This document shows, piece after piece, positions 31,335 through 40,210 of a stretch of DNA of 64,000 nt. The DNA comes from Parvularcula bermudensis HTCC2503. Lineage in GTDB: Bacteria; Pseudomonadota; Alphaproteobacteria; Caulobacterales; Parvularculaceae. The notes beneath the pieces are model-generated. The model was given only the letters and a program-made list of their open reading frames with translations, was not told the DNA's origin and made no database searches. How positions within the stretch are numbered: the stretch's first letter is position 1; every line of letters starts with the position of its first letter. Location: assembly GCF_000152825.2 (NCBI RefSeq), contig NC_014414.1, positions 1,798,001 through 1,862,000 of the forward strand. The letters are read 5' to 3'. The position numbers and the translations under genes were made by a program.

Positions 31335-31712
31335 ATGATGGAAATTTCTCATGCCGTCGCAGCGCTTGGCGCCCTCGCTCAGCAAACCCGCCTGCGGGTA
31401 TTCCGCCTGTTGATTACCGAGGGGGCCAAGGGGCTGCCTGCGACCGAAATTGCCGCGCGCCTGGGGGTTCGCCGCAACCTGATGTCGGCTCATCTCAGGG
31501 CGCTTCACCAGGCGGGCCTGTCGATCTCCCGCCGGGAAGGGCGGCAGATTTACCACGCCGTCGACGTGGCGGCCGTCCGGCATCTGTTGACGTTCCTCGT
31601 CCAAGATTGTTGTCAGGGGAATGCCGACCAATGTGCCTCGCTCCTCAATGACATCTTGCCGCTGACCGGCTGTAAGGGCGAAGCGTCAATGGGTCAAGAA
31701 TTGTTGAACTAA
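31335..31712 (+). CDS. ArsR-family transcriptional regulator
   Basis: 125-residue winged-helix repressor: the HTH spans about residues 10-80 (ALAQQTRLRVFRLLI, LPATEIAARLGVRRNLMSAHLRALHQAGL, then the wing SRREGRQIYHAVD). A C-terminal Cys cluster (QDCCQGNADQC, then TGCKG) resembles the DCCGG...C tail found in alphaproteobacterial ArsR proteins, which suggests metalloid or thiol sensing (inference). It is divergent from the alginate-export barrel and may control it. arsM is 11 kb away and not obviously a target. Confidence 0.88.
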   Translation: MMEISHAVAALGALAQQTRLRVFRLLITEGAKGLPATEIAARLGVRRNLMSAHLRALHQAGLSISRREGRQIYHAVDVAAVRHLLTFLVQDCCQGNADQCASLLNDILPLTGCKGEASMGQELLN

Positions 31713-31900
31713 AAGGGCGTGGCCCTCCCTTGATGGGGCGTCGGGTAAAACGGCCCTTCGGACGGGATCTGGCGGGATTGTGAGGGGGATGGGCACACCG
31801 TCCAGAAACCCTTGACGCTTACAGCCTTGACGCGGGCGCGCGGTCGGGGTCCATCTATTGCAAGGGCGAATGCAGCCACCTTAGCGAAGAGGAGATACGT

Positions 31901-33220
31901 GTGCGGGTAGCGATGATCGGGACCGGCTATGTTGGGCTTGTGTCGGGGGCCTGTTTCTCCGACTTCGGGCATACCGTGGTGTGCGTTGATAAAAACGCCT
32001 CCAAGATCGAGCGGCTCGAGCGCGGGGAAATCCCGATCTATGAGCCTGGCCTCGAAAAGCTCGTCGCCAAAAATGTGGATGCGGGACGGCTGAGCTTTAC
32101 GCAAAGCCTGGCCGATGCCGTGCCGGAAGCGGACGCCGTGTTCATTGCGGTCGGCACCCCCTCCCGCCGCGGCGATGGCCATGCGGATTTGTCCTATGTC
32201 TATGCGGCGACAGAGGAAATTGCGGCAGCCATCAACGGCTATACGGTTGTCGTCACTAAATCCACGGTCCCCGTCGGGACGGGCAGCGAGGTCGAGGCGA
32301 TCATCAAAAAGGTGCGCCCTGACTTTTTGCCGGGTACCCATTTTTCCGTCGCATCGAACCCTGAATTCCTGCGGGAAGGGGCGGCGATCGACGACTTCAA
32401 ACGGCCCGATCGGGTCGTGGTCGGCGCTGAGGATGATAAAGCGCGAGAAGTGATGTCCGAGCTCTATCGGCCCTTGTTCATCAATGAGACACCCATCGTG
32501 TTCACCAATAGGACGACCTCTGAGCTCATCAAATACGCCGCCAACGCGTTTCTGGCGACCAAGATCACCTTTATCAACGAAATTGCCGATCTCTGCGAAA
32601 AAGTCGGGGCGAATGTCCAGCAGGTCGCCAAAGGCATCGGTCTTGATGGACGGATCGGGAAAAAATTCCTCCATGCGGGGCCGGGCTATGGCGGCTCGTG
32701 CTTTCCGAAGGATACGCTTGCGCTGGTCCGAACGGCCCAGGACCACGACAGCCCGGTGCGGATCGTCGAAGCGGTGGTCGATATCAATAAAAAACGCAAA
32801 GAGGGGATGGTCGACCGTGTGGCCGCTGCTCTCGGCGGCTCGCTTTCGGGCAAGACCGTCGCGGTCCTCGGCCTTACCTTCAAGCCGAATACGGACGATA
32901 TGCGTGACAGCCCAAGCCTTGACCTTGTGCCCGGCCTGATCGCTGCCGGCGCGACTGTCAGGGCCCATGACCCCGAGGGAATGGGGGAGGCCAAGCATCT
33001 TCTTCCTGAAGCCGTCAATTATTGTGACGGCCCCTATCACGCCAGCGAAGGAGCTGACGCAGTGGTCATTCTGACCGAGTGGGAGAGCTATCGCGCCCTC
33101 GATCTCGACCGCGTCAAAGGCTTGCTCAACCAGCCTGTCTTTGTCGATCTGAGGAATGTGTACGATTCCGCGACAATGACGGCGAAGGGGTTTGTCTACA
33201 GTTCGATCGGCCGTCCCTGA
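31901..33220 (+). CDS. ugd: UDP-glucose 6-dehydrogenase
   Basis: Oxidises UDP-glucose to UDP-glucuronate for polysaccharide or lipid sugar synthesis. The 439 residues show the NAD site MIGTGYVGLVSGACF, AVGTPSRRGDGHADLSYV, the KSTVPVGT loop, the catalytic Cys in GPGYGGSCFPKDT and the C-terminal LGLTFKPNTDDMRDSPS. It starts at GTG 31901 with GAGGAG upstream; two TTGACG boxes (31812, 31827) are possible -35 elements. The minus-strand frame across this gene is a shadow. It stands alone and ends at a terminator. Confidence 0.96.
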   Translation: MRVAMIGTGYVGLVSGACFSDFGHTVVCVDKNASKIERLERGEIPIYEPGLEKLVAKNVDAGRLSFTQSLADAVPEADAVFIAVGTPSRRGDGHADLSYVYAATEEIAAAINGYTVVVTKSTVPVGTGSEVEAIIKKVRPDFLPGTHFSVASNPEFLREGAAIDDFKRPDRVVVGAEDDKAREVMSELYRPLFINETPIVFTNRTTSELIKYAANAFLATKITFINEIADLCEKVGANVQQVAKGIGLDGRIGKKFLHAGPGYGGSCFPKDTLALVRTAQDHDSPVRIVEAVVDINKKRKEGMVDRVAAALGGSLSGKTVAVLGLTFKPNTDDMRDSPSLDLVPGLIAAGATVRAHDPEGMGEAKHLLPEAVNYCDGPYHASEGADAVVILTEWESYRALDLDRVKGLLNQPVFVDLRNVYDSATMTAKGFVYSSIGRP

Positions 33221-33551
33221 TCCCCCGGGCCTGATCCCCCGGGACGCCCTTGATCTGTGCACCACCGGTCAAGGGCGATGGCGCCCGCTGTCGCCGATTT
33301 GCCGGGGGCGCATAGCCCTCGACGGGCTTTGCTGCCGGGGGGGGCGGCCCGTTATGCCTTTTGTCCCCACCCCCCAATAGGAAAAGGGCGGCTGGCCGCT
33401 CTTTTTCGATCTTCATGGCATGTTGAGCGATGGGGCGCGCCGCTGAAGCGGCTACGACCAAAGTCGCTCTAGCGCAAAGCGCGTATCTGACGGAGTCTCT
33501 CCCCTGTCAAAATGCGTCCATAAGGGGCGCATACGGATGGGAGGATCGATC
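33221..33551. other. Gene-free spacer between ugd and the symporter operon
   Basis: Contains a direct repeat CTGATCCCCCGGG (33219, 33231), a long-looped stem GCCCTTGA/TCAAGGGC (33246-33276), a terminator at 33382 and then the leader of the symporter genes. No ORF is credible. The promoter of the downstream operon should lie at 33410-33540. Confidence 0.5.
33382..33406 (+). terminator. Rho-independent terminator downstream of ugd
   Basis: The stem AAAAGGGCGGC/GCCGCTCTTTT has one G-T wobble and a very tight loop, ending in a T-run. Confidence 0.7.
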
Positions 33552-33833
33552 ATGAGTGACGTCCAAAAAAAACCAAGACTGACGTCTGACGAAGCCAAGG
33601 CCTATTGGTCATCGGCGCTCCGTTTGACGGTCGGTCTCCTCGCGGTGTGGTTCGCCGTCTCCTACGGGGCCGGCGTTATTTTCCGGGAGTTCTTAGATCA
33701 ATTTTCAATCGGCGGCGCACCGCTGGGGTTTTGGTTTGCCCAGCAAGGCGCGATCTATGTCTTCGTCGCCCTCATCTTTATCTACTGCTTTGCCATGAAC
33801 CGGCTTGAGCGGCGCTATGGGCTGGGAGGCTAA
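33552..33833 (+). CDS. DUF4212 small subunit of a sodium:solute symporter
   Basis: 93-residue membrane protein with two membrane segments (about 23-45 and 60-82), matching DUF4212 (KAYWSSALRLTVGLLAVWF, then PLGFWFAQQGAIYVFVALIFIYCFAMNRLERRYG). Such proteins are encoded just before a large sodium:solute symporter subunit, as here (spacing three bases). The ATG at 33552 is chosen over 33537 because GGAGG lies at the right distance. It is thought to be an accessory subunit; its mechanism is unknown. Confidence 0.88.
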   Translation: MSDVQKKPRLTSDEAKAYWSSALRLTVGLLAVWFAVSYGAGVIFREFLDQFSIGGAPLGFWFAQQGAIYVFVALIFIYCFAMNRLERRYGLGG

Positions 33834-33836
33834 GTC

Positions 33837-35657
33837 ATGGATCAAACAGTCTGGACCTGGTTCTTCGTCCTTCTTTCCTTTTCTGCCTATTTAGGGATCG
33901 CAATCTGGTCCCGTGCGGGCAGTACGAATGATTTTTACGTCGCGGGGCATGACGTTCATCCGACAGTCAACGGCATGGCCACGGCTGCGGATTGGATGTC
34001 CGCCGCTTCGTTTTTGTCGATGGCCGGCCTCATCGCCTTTATGGGCTATGGGGGGTCGGTTTATCTCATGGGGTGGACCGGCGGCTATGTGCTGTTGGCG
34101 CTTCTCTTGGCCCCGTATTTGAGGGAATTCGGCAAATTTACCGTCCCCGACTTTGTCGGTGATCGGTACTATTCCACCTTCGCCCGCGTGGTGGCGGTGA
34201 TTTGCGCCTTGTTCGTCTCTTTCACCTATATTGCAGGACAGATGAAAGGAGTCGGCGTTGCTTTCTCCGGCTTCCTCGGTGTGCCCTTTGAATGGGGGAT
34301 TATCATCGGGATGGTGATCGTCTTTTTCTATGCGACCTTAGGCGGGATGAAGGGGGTGACCTATACCCAGGTGGTCCAGTATTGCGTGATGATCTTCGCC
34401 TATACCGTGCCGGCGATCTTCATCTCTCTGATCATTACGGGACATGTCCTTCCACAGGTGGGTTTCGTATCGAATGTTCGGGGAGAGGACGTCTCGATGC
34501 TGGCCAAGCTCAACACGACCCTTACCGATCTTGGCTTTAGGGAATATACAAGCACGGACAAATCAATGCTTGATGTGATCGCCATTACCGGTGCCTTGAT
34601 GTTCGGGACGGCGGGCTTACCTCATGTCATCATCCGCTTTTTCACCGTGAAGAATGCCAAGGCGGCGCGGTATTCGGCGGGCTGGGCCCTTGTCTTCATT
34701 GCCCTGCTTTACACCACGGCGCCAGCGGTTGCCTCCTTTGCCAGGCTGAACTTTATCGACCAAGTCAATGGCGCCACCTATATTACCGACGATGTCGATT
34801 ACGCCACCGAAGCGGCAGCGATCACGGCGGCTGGGGGCAAGCCCGTTCCGGCCTGGTACAAGGATTGGGAAAAGAGCGGTTACTTGCCCTTTGAGGACAA
34901 GAATGGCGACGGGGTGATGCAATATCGTGGGCCGAACAGCCCCGATGGGATCGAGAATGAGGTCAATCCCAATCGCGATATCTTCGTCCTCGCCAATCCG
35001 CAGATCGCGGCCCTGCCGGGCTGGGTGATCGGGCTGGTGGTGGCCGGTGGCCTCGCAGCGGCGCTCTCGACGGCCGCGGGGCTTCTGATGGTCATCTCCT
35101 CGGCGATCAGCCATGATCTTTGCCGGCGAACCTTGTTCCCAATGATGACCGACAAGACGGAGCTGCGCGTCGCGCGGGCTTCGGCGGCGGCGGCTGTCGT
35201 CGCGGCGGGATTGCTGGGGCTGTTTGCGACCTCTCTCCCCTTTGTGGCGCAGGTGGTGGCCTTTGCCTTCGGTCTGGCGGCGGCGTCCTTGTTCCCGATC
35301 ATCTTTCTCGGGATCTTCTGGTCACGGATGAATAAGGAGGGGGCTGTGTTCGCGATGCTCTCCGGGCTGATCAGTACCTTCTGGTACATCGTCTACTTTA
35401 AGTTCGGCGGTGGCACCCCTGATCAGTATCTGTTCGGCGTGTCGCCCGAGGGGATCGGCTTTGTGTTCATGTTCATGAGCCTGGCGATCGGGATTGGGGT
35501 CTCGTTGATCACGGCCGCCCCGCCGCAGGATATCGTCGACCTTGTCGAGGATATCCGTATCCCCGGCACCCGCGAGCCGCATGGCATTGCCGATAAGGGG
35601 ATGCAGCCTGACCGCGACTATGGGGAGGAGGGGCTCGCCCCCATCCCCGCCGAATAA
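33837..35657 (+). CDS. Sodium:solute symporter, acetate/short-chain carboxylate type
   Basis: 606-residue SLC5/SSS transporter with about 13 membrane segments (ATAADWMSAASFLSMAG, FVGDRYYSTFARVVAVI, TYTQVVQYCVMIFAY). A soluble insert at about 320-385 carries an EF-hand-like loop DKNGDGVMQ, a hallmark of the DUF4212-linked symporter branch. Relatives carry acetate or other short carboxylates; the adjacent CrbS-like kinase and acs gene support acetate (inference). It is in one operon with the DUF4212 gene. The kinase gene begins 162 bases downstream. Confidence 0.88.
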   Translation: MDQTVWTWFFVLLSFSAYLGIAIWSRAGSTNDFYVAGHDVHPTVNGMATAADWMSAASFLSMAGLIAFMGYGGSVYLMGWTGGYVLLALLLAPYLREFGKFTVPDFVGDRYYSTFARVVAVICALFVSFTYIAGQMKGVGVAFSGFLGVPFEWGIIIGMVIVFFYATLGGMKGVTYTQVVQYCVMIFAYTVPAIFISLIITGHVLPQVGFVSNVRGEDVSMLAKLNTTLTDLGFREYTSTDKSMLDVIAITGALMFGTAGLPHVIIRFFTVKNAKAARYSAGWALVFIALLYTTAPAVASFARLNFIDQVNGATYITDDVDYATEAAAITAAGGKPVPAWYKDWEKSGYLPFEDKNGDGVMQYRGPNSPDGIENEVNPNRDIFVLANPQIAALPGWVIGLVVAGGLAAALSTAAGLLMVISSAISHDLCRRTLFPMMTDKTELRVARASAAAAVVAAGLLGLFATSLPFVAQVVAFAFGLAAASLFPIIFLGIFWSRMNKEGAVFAMLSGLISTFWYIVYFKFGGGTPDQYLFGVSPEGIGFVFMFMSLAIGIGVSLITAAPPQDIVDLVEDIRIPGTREPHGIADKGMQPDRDYGEEGLAPIPAE

Positions 35658-35819
35658 GGCGCATCGACGTTTGGCGGACAAGGCCTCCACGACCTCCGCC
35701 AGACGTTCGCTGACCCCCGGCGCGCCCACGCCGGGGGTTTTCGTGTTCGGTCCCGACCTTTGGCGAACTTGTCTTGGGCAGGGAATATCCGTCACTGTGG
35801 CGGGAAAGGAGGCGGCGAT

Positions 35820-38800
35820 ATGCCGGTTTGGCTGATCCTTGGGGTCACTTTACTCTATGCCAGCGGGCTTTTGGCGGTGGCGTGGCGTCGGGATCGCCAG
35901 AGTGACGCGGGATCGCCGGCACAGCGGTCGACCGTCTATGCCCTGGCCCTTGGGGTCTATTGTACGTCTTGGACGTATTTCGGCGCCGTCGGCACCGCGA
36001 CCTCCAGCGGCTGGGAATATCTGCCGATCTATCTAGGCCCGATCCTGGTCTTCTTGTTCCTGCCCGTCATCTTGCGGCGCATTTCCGAGGTCGCGCAAAA
36101 AGAGAGCATCACGTCGCTCTCTGACTTTCTTGCGGCGCGCTATGGCAAGAGCCGCGGTGTCGGGGTGCTCGTGACGCTGGCGGCGACGGCTGGCAGTCTT
36201 CCCTATATCGCCCTCCAATTGAAATCGGTGGGGATGAGTTTCGAAGCGCTGGCGCAAGGGTCGCAAGCGTCGGAGGCCTCCGGCGAGACCATCCTGATCG
36301 CCGCCGTCGCCCTTGCTCTGTTCGCCATTCTGCTTGGCACGCGCCAGTCCGATACGACACGGTATAATCCCGGCTTGATGTGGCTTCTGGCGGTCGAAAG
36401 TATGATCAAGCTGATTGCTCTGGTTGCCGTTGCCATTCTCTCTCTTTGGGCCCTTCCGCAGATCGCCCCCGCTCAAGCCGCTGCGGCCGCCGCCCCCTTT
36501 ACCGCCACCGATGTCTCGGCACGGTTGATCACGATCACCCTTCTCTCCATGGCGGCAATCATCTGCCTGCCGCGTCAATTCCATGTCGCCATTATCGAAC
36601 GTCAATCTGAGACCGATCTGGGCCGGGCGCGCTGGCTTTTCCCGCTATATCTGGCCCTGACCTCCGTCGTGGTGGTCCCCATCTCGATCGCCGGGACCGG
36701 GCTACTGCCGGCAGGCGTTCCCGCCGATCTCTACGTTCTAAGCCTACCGCTCTTTCTGGATGCGCCGGCCCTCGCCCTTTTTGTGTTCCTTGGGGGGCTG
36801 TCGGCGGCCGCAGGCATGGTCATCGTCTCTGTCATTGCCCTCTCGACGATGGTCACCAACGATGTGCTGGTCCCCGGATTGATGCGGGTCGGGCGGTTAT
36901 CGAGCGTCTCTGGGAATTCGGGCACCCGGCTTGTGACCCTCAGGCGGTGGGTGATCGGGATCATCCTGGCCCTGGCCTATGGCTATACCCGGGTATCCGG
37001 CAGCGAAGCCCTGGCCCAGATCGGGCTTCTCTCCTTTGCCGCCGCCGCCCAATTCGCCCCAGCGCTGATCGGGGCGGTCTTTTGGCCCGCCGGGAAGGCA
37101 GCAGGTGCCCTGGCGAGCATTGGGCTCGGTATGGCCATTTGGGTCTATTGCCTCTTCCTGCCCTCGATCATCGGTGTCGAAACCATCCAGGCGGTCATGC
37201 CCGCCATGCTCGACCCCTACGGATTATTCGGCAGTCAGATCGATGATCCCCTGACCCATGGCGTGCTTTGGAGCCTTCTGGCGAATCTTCTGTGTTATAT
37301 AGGGGTGTCCTTACGCCGGCCCGAACGGTTGCGAGACCGTATCCAATCGACCGCGTTTACCGGCGACCGAACGGTACGCTTGCCAGAGCAGGTGCCTGTG
37401 GCCCGGCAGGCGGAGGGGATCAGCCCAAATGGCCTTAAAACTCTGGCTGCGCGGTTCCTTTCGGGGGAAGCGGTCGATCACGCCTTTGCCCGCTTCGGGC
37501 AGGAGACAGGCGTCCTTACCGACGGCAATGGTCCCGCCGATTGGCGCTTGGTCCAACGGACAGAGCGGCTACTTGCCAGTGCGCTTGGCGCCTCCTCGGC
37601 CCGCGTGGTCATGGCCTCGGCCATCGGAGGGGGGGATGTGGCGTTCCGCGACCTTCTCGACATCCTCGATCATCGGACCCAGGCGGAACGATTCGATCGT
37701 CACATGCTGCAGGCCATGTTGGAGAATGTCAGCCAGGGGATCAGCGTGGTCGATGGCAGGCAGCGGTTGGTCGCCTGGAACTCCGCCTATGTCGAGCTTT
37801 TTCGTTATCCGCAGGATCTCCTCAGGATTGGGATCCCGATCGGGAAATTGATCGAGCACAATATCGCCAGGGGCTGGGTGGAGGATGGAAATCCCGCCCA
37901 GGAGATCCAACGGCGCCTTCAGCATATGCAACAAGGTCGGCCGCACTATTTCGAGCGATCCATGGAGGGGGGGCGGTATCTCCGCATTGTCGGCAACCCC
38001 ATGCCCGGGGGCGGCTATGTCACGACCTTCACGGACATCACCGAGGATAAGCGCCGCGAGCAGGCTCTTATCGAAGCGAATGAAACCCTCGAAGAACGCG
38101 TCCAAGAGAGGACCTTCGAGCTGGAACGCATGGCCGAAGACCGCGACGCGGCCATGAAGGATGCGGAGGCCGCCAATGCGTCGAAAACCCGCTTTCTTGC
38201 GGCGGCAAGCCACGATCTTCTCCAACCGCTTAACGCCGCCCGACTGTTCCTCGGCGCGATCACCGCCCCGGATCCGCGCAACCATGAGCTTGTTGTGAAG
38301 ACGGACCGAGCTATTCAATCGGCAGACGGATTGCTGAAGGGCCTCCTCGATATTTCCCGCCTCGACCAGGGGAATATCGTTGCCCAGCCCGTCAGCCTCC
38401 CCCTTAACCTCCTGTTTGAAGACCTTGTCGAAGAGGCGATTCCGATGGCGACTCAGGCAGGATTGCGGATCAGGATGGTGCCAACCCGCCATGCCGTATA
38501 CGCCGACCCCCATTTCCTGGAGAGCATACTGCGCAATTTCATTTCGAATGCCCGTCGCTATACGGTGAAGGGCGGGGTCCTGATCGGCGCACGGGCGCGG
38601 GGAGACAGGGTCCGAATTGAGGTATGGGATACAGGGCCCGGTATCCCCGCCGACAAATTGCCGGCCCTGTTCGACGAATTTCGGTGTTTTGCGGATACGG
38701 ATAATGCCGGGATCAGAGGGGCTGGCCTTGGCCTATCCGTCGCCAAACGCATGGGGGATTTGATGGGGGCCGAGATGACCGTTCGATCGACGGTCGGCAA

Positions 38801-39281
38801 AGGCAGCCTGTTCGCTGTCACCCTGCCCATGGCGGCGCCGCAGCCAAATCGCCTTAGGAACGCCACATCGCCCGCCCCCGTCGATCCGGGTGAGGCCATT
38901 CGCGGGCTGAACGTTTTGTGCGTCGATGACGAAAAATCGATCCGTGAAGGCATGGCGGCCTTGTTGGAAAGTTTTGGCTGCACCGTCTATCTTGCCGAAA
39001 ATCCCGATCAGGCCATGGACCTCGTGACGGCAAAGCGGCCGGTGGTTGTCATCGCCGATCAGCGCCTCGGCACTCAACTGGAGGGGGCTGACCTACTCGC
39101 TGCTCTGAAGGAACAAGAGGGGGGCATGGTCTGTGCACTGCTGACGGCGAGTTCGGCGCCGGAGGTGTCGGAGAAAGCGGCGAGTATGGGCATCCCGATT
39201 TTTCGCAAACCGGTCGACCCGGCAGCCCTGAGGTCGTTTCTTGAGCGCGCCGTGATGGCGCGGCCAGAAGCAGCCGAATAG
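35820..39281 (+). CDS. CrbS-like hybrid histidine kinase with symporter domain
   Basis: 1,153-residue membrane sensor. Residues 1 to about 520 are a complete SLC5/SSS-type transporter domain (GVYCTSWTYFGAVGTATSSGWEY, ITSLSDFLAARYGKSRG). It is followed by a linker, a PAS domain (about 640-740, ENVSQGISVVDGRQRLVAWN), a coiled coil, a HisKA domain with phospho-acceptor His798 (AASHDLLQPLNAARLF), an ATPase domain (GLGLSVAKRMG) and a receiver domain with Asp1080 (VVIADQRLG). This order matches CrbS/CbrA-type kinases, in which CrbS controls acetyl-CoA synthetase. ATG 35820 has AAGGAGG upstream. A CrbR-like regulator faces it. Confidence 0.9.
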   Translation: MPVWLILGVTLLYASGLLAVAWRRDRQSDAGSPAQRSTVYALALGVYCTSWTYFGAVGTATSSGWEYLPIYLGPILVFLFLPVILRRISEVAQKESITSLSDFLAARYGKSRGVGVLVTLAATAGSLPYIALQLKSVGMSFEALAQGSQASEASGETILIAAVALALFAILLGTRQSDTTRYNPGLMWLLAVESMIKLIALVAVAILSLWALPQIAPAQAAAAAAPFTATDVSARLITITLLSMAAIICLPRQFHVAIIERQSETDLGRARWLFPLYLALTSVVVVPISIAGTGLLPAGVPADLYVLSLPLFLDAPALALFVFLGGLSAAAGMVIVSVIALSTMVTNDVLVPGLMRVGRLSSVSGNSGTRLVTLRRWVIGIILALAYGYTRVSGSEALAQIGLLSFAAAAQFAPALIGAVFWPAGKAAGALASIGLGMAIWVYCLFLPSIIGVETIQAVMPAMLDPYGLFGSQIDDPLTHGVLWSLLANLLCYIGVSLRRPERLRDRIQSTAFTGDRTVRLPEQVPVARQAEGISPNGLKTLAARFLSGEAVDHAFARFGQETGVLTDGNGPADWRLVQRTERLLASALGASSARVVMASAIGGGDVAFRDLLDILDHRTQAERFDRHMLQAMLENVSQGISVVDGRQRLVAWNSAYVELFRYPQDLLRIGIPIGKLIEHNIARGWVEDGNPAQEIQRRLQHMQQGRPHYFERSMEGGRYLRIVGNPMPGGGYVTTFTDITEDKRREQALIEANETLEERVQERTFELERMAEDRDAAMKDAEAANASKTRFLAAASHDLLQPLNAARLFLGAITAPDPRNHELVVKTDRAIQSADGLLKGLLDISRLDQGNIVAQPVSLPLNLLFEDLVEEAIPMATQAGLRIRMVPTRHAVYADPHFLESILRNFISNARRYTVKGGVLIGARARGDRVRIEVWDTGPGIPADKLPALFDEFRCFADTDNAGIRGAGLGLSVAKRMGDLMGAEMTVRSTVGKGSLFAVTLPMAAPQPNRLRNATSPAPVDPGEAIRGLNVLCVDDEKSIREGMAALLESFGCTVYLAENPDQAMDLVTAKRPVVVIADQRLGTQLEGADLLAALKEQEGGMVCALLTASSAPEVSEKAASMGIPIFRKPVDPAALRSFLERAVMARPEAAE

Positions 39282-39287
39282 GGCGCT

Positions 39288-39392
39288 AGAGCCGTTTCAG
39301 GTCAATCGACGTCGTGAAACGTCTCAAGGCCCTTGTTTTATCGAGATATCTTCCCGCGAACCGGTGCCCATTTCGTTTGCAAAGACCCTAGA
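39288..39392 (+). repeat. MITE-like intergenic repeat, copy 4
   Basis: Full-length, about 105 bp: TA|GAGCCGTTTCAGG on the left, GACCC|TA on the right, with core GTGAAACGTCTCAAGGCCC and TTGTTTTATCG. It fills the whole gap between the converging kinase and regulator genes. Its right TA+G forms the crbR-like stop codon (minus strand). Confidence 0.85.
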
Positions 39393-40029
39393 GCGCGACG
39401 GCCTCGCGATAGAGTAATAGCGCCTGGGTCCGGTTCGTGGCGCCGAGCTTTCGCATGATCGCGGTCATGTGCGCCTTCACCGTGGCGTCGGAGATCCCCA
39501 TCTCGTAAGCGATTTGCTTGTTGAGAAGGCCAGCGGCGAGACCATTCAGCACCCGCCGCTGGGCCGGCGTCAGCTGGGCCAGGTTGCGGGCCGCCGCGGA
39601 GACATCATCCGCTGCCTGCGTCGCGGTGGGATACCATTCCTGTCCCTCCAGAAGGAGGGTGAGGGCCTCTGTCAATTGAGGAAGCGGCAGGCTCTTGGGC
39701 AGATAGGCGGAAGCCCCCAGGGTTTTGGCGGTGGCGAACGCTTCCGCCGTCTCTGTGGCTGACACGACCGCCACGCGCGCCGTTCTTGCGGCACTGAGGA
39801 GCCGGGTCAGACCGTCGAACCCTTCTGTATCGCTCATATTGAGATCAAGCAGGATCAGGTCCGTTTGCTCGCTCTCGCTGGTTGGGCCGATGATCGAGAA
39901 GGCTTCGGCCAACGATCCTGCCTGGATGGCGGTCACATTGTCGTGCCCGGTTCGTTCGAGGGCGAACTGCAGGGCATCGCGAAAGAGCGGATGGTCGTCG
40001 ACGATCAGCACGCGTCGAGGCTGCGTCAT
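39388..40029 (-). CDS. LuxR/NarL-type response regulator, CrbR-like
   Basis: 213 residues: a receiver domain with Asp62 (LILLDLNMSD) and Lys in AYLPKSLP, then a LuxR HTH (about 148-210: LTPAQRRVLNGLAAGLLNKQIAYEMGISDATVKAHM). It converges with the CrbS-like kinase gene and is divergent from the porin-acs genes, so it probably is the kinase's partner and controls the acetate genes, as CrbR does in Vibrio and Pseudomonas (inference by analogy). The start at 40029 has GGGAGG upstream. The stop codon sits in a MITE-like repeat. Confidence 0.88.
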   Translation of the reverse strand: MTQPRRVLIVDDHPLFRDALQFALERTGHDNVTAIQAGSLAEAFSIIGPTSESEQTDLILLDLNMSDTEGFDGLTRLLSAARTARVAVVSATETAEAFATAKTLGASAYLPKSLPLPQLTEALTLLLEGQEWYPTATQAADDVSAAARNLAQLTPAQRRVLNGLAAGLLNKQIAYEMGISDATVKAHMTAIMRKLGATNRTQALLLYREAVAL

Positions 40030-40045
40030 GATTACCTCCCATCAG

Positions 40046-40064
40046 GTGACGTCTTACGCGTCAC
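40046..40064. promoter_or_regulatory. Inverted repeat in the crbR-porin intergenic region
   Basis: GTGACG-N7-CGTCAC is a six-bp inverted repeat just upstream of the regulator start. It could be an operator for either divergent gene. No CrbR consensus was available for comparison. Confidence 0.35.
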
Positions 40065-40210
40065 TCTTTTTCGATTTTTCTAATGCGCCCGGCGTCAGAG
40101 TCGAGGGCACTAAGACTTTGGTCGTACGCCCATTCGCCAATTTCGTCAGGCGGCCTCCCAGCGGATACTTCCTAAAAAATATGAGAAAAACAGGGACAAA
40201 GGGAACACAG

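Noticed and set aside
31709-33265. 518-residue open frame on the minus strand
   Set aside because: It is antisense to ugd along its whole length. ugd has all catalytic motifs, while the antisense product has none and is His/Arg/Gly-rich as expected for a shadow of GC-rich coding DNA.
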